DNA of 14,017 nt from positions 1 to 14,017 of the forward strand of contig CAYVBE010000105.1 of NCBI GenBank assembly GCA_964448935.1, in the 5' to 3' direction. Position numbers and translations under genes: made by a program. Below are positions 1-6,558 of the stretch, piece by piece (position 1 is the stretch's first letter; every line of letters begins with the position of its first letter). Under the pieces are notes generated by a model, which ran no database searches, was not told where the DNA came from, and was given only the letters and a program-made list of their open reading frames with translations. The stretch comes from CAYVBE01 sp964448935 (lineage in GTDB: Bacteria > Planctomycetota > Brocadiia > SM23-32).

Positions 1-208
1 GATTTGTGTCCGGTTTCGGGGACGCACTGTCCGGGTCTGCGGGCGGTTTGGCGGGTTCTGGAGTGGCGGGGAGTCGGCCGGGCTTTGCTGCTCGCTGTCC
101 GGCCAAATTCCGCCTGTGGCGGGCCGGTGTCGGGAGAGGAGGAAGGCGGCCGAGGGACCCCGATTGCGAAACGAACCGAAAGTGCTGCAAGTCATTATGT
201 GAAAAGGG
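1..208. other. Intergenic/edge region, no gene supported
   Basis: This stretch lies downstream of the minus-strand lipoprotein gene. Short open frames on the plus strand have no start context and read as Arg/Gly/Ser/Pro-rich shadow proteins. Apart from one small GC-rich stem-loop near 110-122, I see no conserved structure. It could be the 3' flank of the lipoprotein gene plus spacer to a gene outside the window. Confidence 0.5.
105..122 (-). terminator. Weak terminator-like stem-loop after the DUF2207 lipoprotein gene
   Basis: On the minus strand CCGCC-ACA-GGCGG forms a 5-bp GC stem with a 3-nt loop, followed by AATTTGG. It lies about 90 nt past the stop codon of the minus-strand gene. The stem is short and the U-run is only three bases, so this is a weak candidate for transcript termination and could be chance in G+C-rich DNA. 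Confidence 0.22.
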
Positions 209-880
209 TTAGCGTTTCCGCTGCCAGGAGATGCGCACTTCCAGGCGCTCGCCGGGCTGCAGTGGGGTCGTCCTGGTCACCTCCACGCGGCGCCTCCCCG
301 TTTCGACCTGAGCCGGCTCGTCCTTTGCCTCGGGTTCTGCCGACATGGTCGCTTCCACGCCCCTCGTTGCGGCCGCGGGGAGTCGGAAGACCGCTTTCAT
401 CTCCTTCACCGGCAGAGTCCAACCCCGGCCCATCGGATGCCAGACGAGCGCCTTTTTGTCTTCCACGTCCGTCACCAAGGGGGTTGTGCTGTAGGTAATG
501 GAGAAGACGTGGCGATCCGGCTGCAGCGTCACATCGCGGTTGCCGATGTAAACACGGGTGGCGCCGGGGATGGACCACGTGAAGTGTTCCGCCTCGTCGC
601 CGTCAATCTGCACCTGGCGGACCTCGAACTCGAACGGGCGGCGATTGCCGGTGGCATCCGTGAGTTCCGGGGGAAACTCACGCCACAGCCCGTGCTGCAC
701 GTTCTCGCCGGTGCTCTGAACCGTGATGACTTCCCGGACCAGCAGCGCCCCGTCCGGCTGCACCTGGATGTGCGCCTCGAACTTCTCGATCGCCTCCCGT
801 GCCGGCGTTCCGGTTATGGTGCAGCCGCACCACAGCGCGCATGCCAGCATGGCCGCCAACAGGCTGATTTGGTCTCGCAT
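209..880 (-). CDS. DUF2207 N-terminal-domain lipoprotein
   Basis: This encodes a 223-residue predicted exported lipoprotein of unknown biochemical function. The N-terminus (MRDQ, then a hydrophobic stretch at about 5-17) ends in WCGC, so Cys20 is the likely lipidated residue, although Trp at -3 makes the lipobox imperfect. Residues about 30-165 match the DUF2207 pattern: a QPDGALLVREVITV strand, HGLWREFP (the family's G-[IL]-[YW]-R-x-[IF]-P motif), VYIGNRDV, then HVFSITYST and ALVWHPMGRGWTLPV. DUF2207 proteins are usually several hundred residues long, with transmembrane segments and a cytosolic Gly-rich tail after this ectodomain. Here the protein stops at about 223 with a basic end and no membrane segment, so only the ectodomain is kept. 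The ATG at 878-880 is preceded by a GGGGAG/GAGG purine run, which supports the start. It is divergent from the AsmA-like gene. The family call is good; its role, perhaps in the envelope, is unknown. Confidence 0.82.
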   Translation of the reverse strand: MRDQISLLAAMLACALWCGCTITGTPAREAIEKFEAHIQVQPDGALLVREVITVQSTGENVQHGLWREFPPELTDATGNRRPFEFEVRQVQIDGDEAEHFTWSIPGATRVYIGNRDVTLQPDRHVFSITYSTTPLVTDVEDKKALVWHPMGRGWTLPVKEMKAVFRLPAAATRGVEATMSAEPEAKDEPAQVETGRRRVEVTRTTPLQPGERLEVRISWQRKR

Positions 881-912
881 ACCTCAACTCCCCGTGTGCC
901 GAACTGCCCATT

Positions 913-941
913 AGCCTAACCCCTTTCGCCGCAATTGCCAA
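913..941 (-). promoter_or_regulatory. Possible promoter of the DUF2207 lipoprotein gene
   Basis: On the minus strand TTGGCA (936-941) and TAGGCT (913-918) are separated by 17 nt, giving a plausible sigma70-type promoter. The predicted start of transcription is near 906, with a leader of about 25 nt. The -35 is 5/6 but the -10 matches only 3/6 consensus positions, so the call is weak. It lies back to back with the promoter of the AsmA-like gene. Confidence 0.3.
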
Positions 942-952
942 GCGCCCGGATT

Positions 953-981
953 TTGACAGTTCCCCCCCGGTCGCCTACACT
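953..981 (+). promoter_or_regulatory. Sigma70-type promoter of the AsmA-like gene
   Basis: A perfect -35 hexamer TTGACA (953-958) is followed after exactly 17 nt by TACACT (976-981), a 4/6 match to the -10 consensus. Transcription should start near 988. This placement affects the choice of start codon. The TTG at 981 lies within the -10 box and cannot be on the mRNA, and the ATG at 993 would have a leader of only about 5 nt. The GTG at 1020 has a normal leader with purine-rich sequence in front. Confidence 0.6.
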
Positions 982-1003
982 TGCCATGGTCAATGTCCAT
1001 TGC

Positions 1004-1017
1004 AGGGGGGCCGGGAG
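1004..1017 (+). promoter_or_regulatory. Purine-rich ribosome binding region before GTG 1020
   Basis: AGGGGGG (1004-1010) ends 9 nt before the GTG at 1020, and GGGAG (1013-1017) ends 2 nt before it. Neither is an ideal GGAGG at 5-8 nt, but this is the only Shine-Dalgarno-like sequence near any candidate start of this frame. No comparable motif precedes the ATG at 993. Confidence 0.4.
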
Positions 1018-1019
1018 CG

Positions 1020-4000
1020 GTGGCTGAGGAAGAGACAGGACTCTGGCAGCGGGCACGGCCGTGGCTGAGAAGGCTGTGCGTGATCGCGTGCGTGACTGTC
1101 CTTGCGGTGCTGCTCCTGCTGCTGTTCATGCCGTTGTATTCCACGCTCTTCGCGCCCGTGGTGGCCGGGCAGTTGGGCAGGGCGCTGGGACTTCCCGTCA
1201 GGCTTGCCGGCCTGAGAGCAGACCTGCTGGGTGGGACGGTCGAACTGATGGGCCTGAAGGTCCGGGAAGCGGACAGCCGCACCGAAGTGCTCGTGGTGGA
1301 CCGTGCGTATGCGGAGTGCCGTCTCGGCGCCCTTCTGCGGGGTGAGATCGAGTTGCCGCGATTGGCCCTTGACGGCTTTCGCTTGCTGGTCAGCGCGGAC
1401 GCCGACGGCAATCTCAACTGGCAGCCGGTGCTGGATCGCCTGGGGGGCGGTCAGGGCAAGGAGCCCGATTCGTCCGGTGCGCCGCCTTTGCGGGTGAACG
1501 TCGAGCTCGCCAGGGGTGAGATTGTCGCTGCGAACGCCGTCGGGCTGCGGGCGGGTGTTTCCGCCCTCAGGGGAACCGTCCGGATCAACGGCCTGCAGGA
1601 CGTCCGCCATGAACTTGCGGGCCGGGTGGACGTCGGGAAAGGCGGAGCGGACGCCATTTCGGCCGACGGCGAGTTGTCCCTGCACGGCTCTGCCCGCGTG
1701 ACCGGCGGCGAGGGCGTTTCGGCATCCGGCGTACTGGCTCTGCAGAAGCTGCGTTTTGAAGGACTGGCAGACGGCCCGATCGCCGAGCGACACCTGGATG
1801 TCAGCTACGACGTTGCCGCCGACCCGGCGGCCGCTTCCGTCCAGGTGCCCGCTCTCCAGGTCAGCTCGGACTACTTCGACCTGACGGTTGCGGACCTTAC
1901 CCTGAGCGTCCCCGGACCAAAACTTGCCCGGGTGCCGCTCGCGGCGGCGCCGAGAGAGGGGCGTCTGGAGGCGCTGGTTCTGCTCGACCGCCTGGCGCGG
2001 GATTTCGGCCCGCGGGTGGGCCGACTCAGCGGCGGTATGCTTCGGAATTTCGGAGGCACTCTGCAGGTTGCCGCATCCGTCAAGACCGGAGCCGACGGAT
2101 CTCTTTCGCTGGACGAAGAGTTTTCGTTAAGTCACTTCACGGCTGCGGGCAGTGGAGAGGGCGGCGATTATAGCCTGGCGCCGGCCGACCTGGCGCAGGA
2201 GGGCACGTTCAGCTTCTCAAACTCGGGCGCCGACTATCGGGGCAGTCTGCGGGTGGTCGGGGAGGCGTCGGACCCGATACTCGCCATGTCCACGGCGTTG
2301 GGTAGCTCCCGGGAGCCCGAAGACGCGAAGGGCGTCGTGCGAAGGTTGTCGAATGAGCTTTCCGCGGATCTGGAGGCCCTGGACCGGACCTATGGAGCAT
2401 TGGCGCGCGCCATGGGAGTGGTTCCCGCCGGCGTTGGGGCGAGGGGCAGGCTCTCCCACCGGATCGAGGCGACCCACAGTAACGGACGGGTTGACGTGTC
2501 CGGCGGGGGACAGATTGTCGAGACGGAGGTCGCGCTGCCGGACCGGGTGCATGACCCGGGGGCAGTTGAGTGGGCGCATAACGGCCGTGTGCATCTGGAG
2601 GACGGGAAGGTCACGGCCGTCGAGTTGTGCGGGGACGATGGCGCGCGGATCGCCCTCGACGGGCCGGGCCTCACGCTCAGTGTCGGGGGCCGCGTGGACG
2701 GCATGGCGGGGGCTCTCGACTCCTGGCGTCTTGGCGCTCTCCGGCTGACGGCGGAGGCGCAGACGGCCGCCCTGGCCGCCTGGCTCGAGCGCGCGGGAAT
2801 CGCCACGGCCGGGCCGTCGGCGGACGGTGTCGCCGGGCTGACGCTTATGGCCGAAGGTCCGGTGGAAGACTTCGGGCTCGATACGCACGCCTCGTACGCC
2901 GGGGAGGTCAATGTACCCCACGGCGCGGATGCAGAACCAGTAGGGGGCCAGGTCGAGTTTGATATGTCGTCCGCGCTCCAGGTGCGTGGCCTGCCCGGCT
3001 TTCTGCGGGACCCGCACCGAACGGTTTTGCAGGTGCAGGGCCTTTCGGACAATGAAAGCCGGCCCGACCTGAGGGTCCAAAGCAAGGGAGACCTGCTCTG
3101 GGAAGGCTGGCTTGCCGGGGACGTGTCGCTTGCGGGCGGCGCCTTGGATGTGGCCGACTCCTCGCTCCGGCTGGTGGTGCAACCGGGGCCGTTGCGGCGA
3201 GCGGTCGGCCGGTGGGTTCCGGAGAATATGCTGCGGATATCGGAGAACCTGTCCCTGGGCGGCACGGCGGAGATCAGACTGCAGACGATCGGGAATGCCG
3301 GGCTGAAGGTGGGGTTGGACCTGACACCGACGGAGCTCGGACTCGCGGGCGTGGAGGGTCGCCCGATCCTGGCGAAGCAGCCGGCCACGCCGCTGTCTGT
3401 GGCATTCACCGCAAAGCGACAGGCCGCTGGCATCACGTTTCACCCGGTGGAGTTTGAGCTGGCGGGCCTGTCCGGCACGGCGAGCCTGGCTGTCGGGACG
3501 GACGGCACGCTCTCCGGACCGGGGGAGGGCGGAGCCTATGTGGACATCCCGGAGTTTGCGCTCGGATCGCTGGGGCGCGTGCTGCCGGGGCTGGAGAGCC
3601 TGGGTCTCGGGGACGCAACACTGGCTCTCGGGGCGCACGGCCTTCGGTCCGGACCTGGTGGAAGGGGCAACGTCCGGGCTTCCATTGAGGTGCCGAGGCT
3701 CTCATTGCCGGAACTGCGGCGGGAACTGTCCGGACTCGTACCCGCCGGATCGCCGGACGAGACGCCGGAATCCGAGAGCGCCCCGGTGCCGGTCACTGCT
3801 GAACCGCTGGACCCGCGGTTGCGAGAGCGACTCCGGAGTATGTCGGCGCAGATACGCTTCCACGTCGGGCGCCTGGAGCTGGACGAGGCCCGGCGGCTCG
3901 ACGACGTGCGCGGGGCGGTCCTTTTCAACCGGGGCGGGGCGGACAACAGGCTGGTCGTCTCGACGGTCCTGGAGCCGGTGCTCGGTTCGGCCTCCGCCGG

Positions 4001-5144
4001 ACGGGTGCGGCTGACGTGTGAGGGCAGCCTGGATGAGTTGCCGTACGACGCGCTGGATTTCACCGCCCGGTTCCTCGGCGGGCCGCTGCGGGGCGGCCGC
4101 GTGTCCGGCTGGTGCGAGGGGCTGGCGGTCGGCCGACCCTCGGTGCAGGCCAGGTTCGACGTGCCTCGGCTGGACATAGGGGAGCCGCTGCTGGCGCTGG
4201 TCCCGGAGAGCGCCCGACCCGTGCTGGAGCCGTATTCGATGGACGGGATCGTTTCGCTCTCGGGATTCGCCACCCACACGCCGGACGCCGGGTTGCGATA
4301 CTCCGCCGACGTTGACCTTTCCGACGTTCGCCTCAAGAGTGACCAGCCGCCCCTGACGGTGCATGGTCTCTCGGCCGCCGTGCACGTTGACGAGAAGAGG
4401 GTCCAGTGCCGCCACTTTGTGGGGCGCGCCTGGGGCGGCCAGGTGAAGGGCACGTTCCTGGCCAACCTGCCGGCGCGCGCGGACACCGGGGCGACCTTCG
4501 AGTGCCGCCTTGATATGGAAAATGCCTCGCTGCAGCAGTTGGGTTCTCAGCTCGGGGGCAAGGCTGCGGAACTCTCGGGCCTGATGTCCGGCACGGTGGA
4601 TGCCCGCGGGACGGTGACGGACCCGCGCTCGATGGTTGGTCGCGGAACGTTTGGCATACAGGAGGCACGGCTCGCGCAGCTACCGGTGATCACCGGGCTG
4701 CTTAACGTGCTCAGCCTCAGCCTGCCCGAGAAGACCGTCTTCGACAGCGTGGAGTTGACCGCCCAGGCGGAGAGGGGGGAGGTGAGATTCCCCTCCATAG
4801 TGTTGTCCAGCCGGACCGTGGACGTTACGGGCAAGGGGAGTATCAGCTTGCAGGGCGACTGCAACCTGGTGATGGGCGTGGCCACCAGCCAGCGTCCGCG
4901 GAAAGGCATTCCGCTGCTGAGCGATGCACTGACCTTCGCCATGCGCGGCATTCAGCGCACCGTCCTGCCACCCGTCCGCGTGACGGGCAAGCTGTGGGAA
5001 CCCAGTTTCAGGCCGATGCTCATGGATCCGGTCCGCCGCCCGCTGGCCTCGGTGACGGGGCTTATCCCCCTGCTGCCGGACCCGGAGTCCGAGGAGCAGG
5101 TCGGCGAGAGCGAGGCGGGCGTGCGGAGTTTCGGCGCCTGGTAG
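1020..5144 (+). CDS. Large AsmA-like inner-membrane-anchored protein
   Basis: This is a predicted AsmA/TamB-superfamily protein of 1374 residues from GTG 1020. The same frame is open back to ATG 993 and TTG 981, but the promoter argues against those starts. A short basic N-terminus (RARPWLRR) leads into one membrane segment at about 19-37. Then comes the typical AsmA start: YSTLFAPVVAGQLGRALGLPVRLAGL, and a strand-rich region with GGTVELMGLKV. The rest is long, beta-strand-rich and periplasmic, with no further membrane segment. The C-terminal roughly 230 residues carry the AsmA-type end module: ELSGLMSGTVDARGTVTDPRSM, GTFGIQEARLAQLPV, GLLNVLSLSLPEKTVFD and a final PPVRVTGKLWEPSFRP. AsmA-family proteins are thought to form hydrophobic grooves that carry phospholipid between inner and outer membrane; applying that role here is inference. 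The gene is much longer than E. coli AsmA (about 617 aa). It converges on slyD with 18 nt between stop codons. Confidence 0.82.
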   Translation: MAEEETGLWQRARPWLRRLCVIACVTVLAVLLLLLFMPLYSTLFAPVVAGQLGRALGLPVRLAGLRADLLGGTVELMGLKVREADSRTEVLVVDRAYAECRLGALLRGEIELPRLALDGFRLLVSADADGNLNWQPVLDRLGGGQGKEPDSSGAPPLRVNVELARGEIVAANAVGLRAGVSALRGTVRINGLQDVRHELAGRVDVGKGGADAISADGELSLHGSARVTGGEGVSASGVLALQKLRFEGLADGPIAERHLDVSYDVAADPAAASVQVPALQVSSDYFDLTVADLTLSVPGPKLARVPLAAAPREGRLEALVLLDRLARDFGPRVGRLSGGMLRNFGGTLQVAASVKTGADGSLSLDEEFSLSHFTAAGSGEGGDYSLAPADLAQEGTFSFSNSGADYRGSLRVVGEASDPILAMSTALGSSREPEDAKGVVRRLSNELSADLEALDRTYGALARAMGVVPAGVGARGRLSHRIEATHSNGRVDVSGGGQIVETEVALPDRVHDPGAVEWAHNGRVHLEDGKVTAVELCGDDGARIALDGPGLTLSVGGRVDGMAGALDSWRLGALRLTAEAQTAALAAWLERAGIATAGPSADGVAGLTLMAEGPVEDFGLDTHASYAGEVNVPHGADAEPVGGQVEFDMSSALQVRGLPGFLRDPHRTVLQVQGLSDNESRPDLRVQSKGDLLWEGWLAGDVSLAGGALDVADSSLRLVVQPGPLRRAVGRWVPENMLRISENLSLGGTAEIRLQTIGNAGLKVGLDLTPTELGLAGVEGRPILAKQPATPLSVAFTAKRQAAGITFHPVEFELAGLSGTASLAVGTDGTLSGPGEGGAYVDIPEFALGSLGRVLPGLESLGLGDATLALGAHGLRSGPGGRGNVRASIEVPRLSLPELRRELSGLVPAGSPDETPESESAPVPVTAEPLDPRLRERLRSMSAQIRFHVGRLELDEARRLDDVRGAVLFNRGGADNRLVVSTVLEPVLGSASAGRVRLTCEGSLDELPYDALDFTARFLGGPLRGGRVSGWCEGLAVGRPSVQARFDVPRLDIGEPLLALVPESARPVLEPYSMDGIVSLSGFATHTPDAGLRYSADVDLSDVRLKSDQPPLTVHGLSAAVHVDEKRVQCRHFVGRAWGGQVKGTFLANLPARADTGATFECRLDMENASLQQLGSQLGGKAAELSGLMSGTVDARGTVTDPRSMVGRGTFGIQEARLAQLPVITGLLNVLSLSLPEKTVFDSVELTAQAERGEVRFPSIVLSSRTVDVTGKGSISLQGDCNLVMGVATSQRPRKGIPLLSDALTFAMRGIQRTVLPPVRVTGKLWEPSFRPMLMDPVRRPLASVTGLIPLLPDPESEEQVGESEAGVRSFGAW

Positions 5145-5162
5145 CTCCTGCGAGACTGGCCG

Positions 5163-5591
5163 CTACGCGATCTCCAGCAGCTCGATCTCGAAGTTCAGGT
5201 CCTCGCCTGCCAGCGGGTGGTTGCCGTTCAGGGTGACCTCGGACTCGCCTACTTCCGTGACGGTGACCACGAGGGGCGGGCCCTCTTCCTGGCGGATCTC
5301 CAGCCTCTGGCCCACCTCCGGCTCCACGTCGTCGGGGAACTCGGAGCGATCAATGGTGGCGACCAGGTCTTCCCGCTCCTCGCCGTACGCCTCGTCCGCG
5401 GGTATCTCGGCCGAACGGGTCTCGCCGGGGCTCATGCCCGTTACGGCCTTCTCGAAGCCGGGGATGATCTCGCCCTCGCCGATCGTGAACTCCAGAGGGC
5501 CGCGATCGTGCGAATCGTCGAAAACCGTGCCGTCCGTCAGGGTGCCCTTGTAGTGAACCTTGACCGCGTCACCTTCCTGTGCCTCTGCCAT
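5163..5591 (-). CDS. slyD: SlyD-type FKBP peptidyl-prolyl cis-trans isomerase
   Basis: This 142-residue protein is a probable peptidyl-prolyl isomerase and folding chaperone. Residues about 5-70 and 125-142 form a split FKBP domain: VKVHYKGTLTDGTVFDDS, PLEFTIGEGEIIPGFEKAVTGM and the closing NHPLAGEDLNFEIELLEI. Between them is the SlyD-type insert-in-flap region (DEAYGEEREDLVATIDRSEFP, then EVGQRL), which marks the SlyD/FkpB branch rather than simple FKBP. It has no signal peptide, so it should act in the cytoplasm. It also lacks the His/Cys-rich C-terminal metal-binding tail of E. coli SlyD and ends directly after the FKBP fold. The start at 5589-5591 is set by a strong GGAGGAGG just upstream. 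The frame stays open to 5804, but that extension is not conserved-looking. It is divergent from the efflux operon and convergent with the AsmA-like gene. No clear promoter was found. Confidence 0.92.
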   Translation of the reverse strand: MAEAQEGDAVKVHYKGTLTDGTVFDDSHDRGPLEFTIGEGEIIPGFEKAVTGMSPGETRSAEIPADEAYGEEREDLVATIDRSEFPDDVEPEVGQRLEIRQEEGPPLVVTVTEVGESEVTLNGNHPLAGEDLNFEIELLEIA

Positions 5592-5594
5592 TGT

Positions 5595-5602
5595 CCTCCT
5601 CC
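5595..5602 (-). promoter_or_regulatory. Strong ribosome binding site of slyD
   Basis: On the minus strand GGAGGAGG is followed by ACA and the ATG at 5591-5589. The upstream GGAGG copy sits 6 nt from the start, an ideal spacing. This fixes the start of the isomerase and rules out upstream starts in the same frame. Confidence 0.8.
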
Positions 5603-5793
5603 ATCCTGTGTGAAACGTCGGTCGCGTGGGGCACAAACGGGCGGTCACCGTCTGGTCAGCAAACAAAGAGATGCGGAGATGCCCGTCCCTTCCCATCGGG
5701 GCGAGAGAGAAGACCTCTGCCAGATGAGTACCCCACACACACCTTACCACGCGGAAGGGGGCCGTGCCAAACGTGGGCGAAGCGGCGGGCCGG

Positions 5794-5808
5794 CGCGTTG
5801 ACAACGCG
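5794..5808. promoter_or_regulatory. Perfect 15-nt palindrome over the efflux operon -35 box
   Basis: CGCGTTG-A-CAACGCG is a perfect inverted repeat with 7-nt arms around a single A. It contains the whole -35 hexamer TTGACA (5798-5803). A protein bound here would block RNA polymerase at the efflux promoter. The half-site CGCGTTG differs from the TCAAATG half-site downstream, so it may serve a different regulator. It could also be chance in G+C-rich DNA. Confidence 0.4.
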
Positions 5809-5826
5809 GGAGCGAAGCTCTAAAAT
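5798..5826 (+). promoter_or_regulatory. Near-consensus sigma70-type promoter of the efflux operon
   Basis: TTGACA (5798-5803) matches the -35 consensus perfectly. TAAAAT (5821-5826) matches the -10 consensus at 5/6, and the spacer is exactly 17 nt. Transcription should begin near 5833, giving a leader of about 39 nt before the regulator start at 5872. Such a strong promoter with palindromes around it is typical of a repressed, inducible operon. Confidence 0.8.
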
Positions 5827-5833
5827 GAACGTA

Positions 5834-5849
5834 TCAAATGAGCATTTGA
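5834..5849. promoter_or_regulatory. Probable TetR-family operator (autoregulatory)
   Basis: TCAAATG-AG-CATTTGA is a perfect inverted repeat with 7-bp arms and a 2-bp centre. It lies 7-22 nt after the -10 box, so about +2 to +17 of the predicted transcript. The site is A+T-rich compared with its surroundings, and I saw no second copy in the window. Position, symmetry and length suit a TetR-family dimer site that blocks early transcription. Recognition by the adjacent regulator is inferred from adjacency. Confidence 0.65.
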
Positions 5850-5871
5850 ATCTCTTTCGAGAGCAGCCCGG

Positions 5872-6558
5872 ATGGCGGACGAGCATGAAATCCAGTCCGA
5901 GACCCCCCGGCGGGTGCTGGAGAGCGCCGTAGACGTTTTTGCCGAGAAGGGCTTTCGGGATGCGACCGTGCACGAGATCTGCGAGCGCGCGGACGCCAAC
6001 ATCGCGGCCGTCAATTACTACTTCGGCAGCAAGGCGCGGCTCTACGCCGAGGCGTGGCGCCACGCCTTCCGGAACAGTCTGGAGACGCACCCCCCGGATG
6101 GTGGCGTCCCCGACGACGCGCCGCCGGAGGAACGCCTGCGCGGCCGCGTGAAGGCGATGATCCACCTGGTGGCGGACGAGGACAACCAGGCGTTCCGGAT
6201 GGCGCACAGGGAGATGGCCAACCCCACGCAGCTTCTGGACGAGGTGAGGCGGGAATGCGTGCGCCCGCTCCAGAGGGGGATGAGGGCGGTGCTGCGGGAA
6301 CTGCTGGGGCCGGGCGTGCCCCAAAAACATGTCCACTTCTGCCAGGCCGGCGTCGCGGCGCAGTGTTTCGGCGTCATACGGCACATCCGCATGCGGGACG
6401 GCTCACCCGGCGGGCACCCGCCGCCATTGGAAGAGATCATACGTGACCCCGATGCCTACGCGGAGCACGTCTTCCGCTTCTCGCTGGCCGGGGTGCGAGC
6501 CGTGCGTGAATCGTTGGAGTCCCCGGACGCTCATGAGACGGCGGAGGGCCCCGCCTGA
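5872..6558 (+). CDS. TetR/AcrR-family repressor, CecR/DUF1956 type
   Basis: This 228-residue regulator probably represses its own efflux operon and releases DNA when a drug-like ligand binds. The N-terminal DNA-binding domain (about 10-57) is clearly TetR: RRVLESAVDVFAEKGFRDATVHEICERADANIAAVNYYFGSKARLYAEAW, with the NYYFGSK recognition-helix motif. The C-terminal ligand domain (about 85-215) resembles the DUF1956/CecR_C type: FRMAHREMANPTQLLDEVRRECVRPLQRGMRAVLRELLG, then HFCQAGVAAQCFGVIRHIRM. E. coli CecR is encoded with an export system (ybhGFSR), which fits this context. The ATG at 5872 follows only a weak GAGAG; an upstream in-frame ATG at 5839 runs into a stop. Its stop overlaps the MATE start by one base (TGATG). 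The promoter and operator lie directly upstream. Family confidence is high; the ligand is unknown. Confidence 0.93.
   Translation: MADEHEIQSETPRRVLESAVDVFAEKGFRDATVHEICERADANIAAVNYYFGSKARLYAEAWRHAFRNSLETHPPDGGVPDDAPPEERLRGRVKAMIHLVADEDNQAFRMAHREMANPTQLLDEVRRECVRPLQRGMRAVLRELLGPGVPQKHVHFCQAGVAAQCFGVIRHIRMRDGSPGGHPPPLEEIIRDPDAYAEHVFRFSLAGVRAVRESLESPDAHETAEGPA

Noticed and set aside
4..498. 164-codon plus-strand frame at the left edge
   Set aside because: It overlaps the DUF2207 lipoprotein gene on the other strand and has Arg/Pro/Ser-rich shadow composition with no ribosome binding site.
2217..3638. A 473-codon minus-strand frame opposite the AsmA-like gene
   Set aside because: It has low-complexity Arg/Gln/His-rich composition, no family motif and lies wholly inside the AsmA-like coding sequence.
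5141..5166. GTAGC/GCTAC inverted repeat containing both convergent stop codons
   Set aside because: It has only 5 bp of stem with a 16-nt loop and no T-tract on either side. It is likely chance rather than a bidirectional terminator.
5741..5770. Possible minus-strand slyD promoter, TTGGCA and TAAGGT with an 18-nt spacer
   Set aside because: The -10 matches only three positions and the leader would be about 140 nt, so the support is too weak for a feature.
5592..5804. N-terminal extension of the SlyD-type frame
   Set aside because: The strong GGAGGAGG directly before the internal ATG and the normal FKBP start there show that the extension is not translated. It is also rich in unlikely residues and overlaps the divergent promoter.
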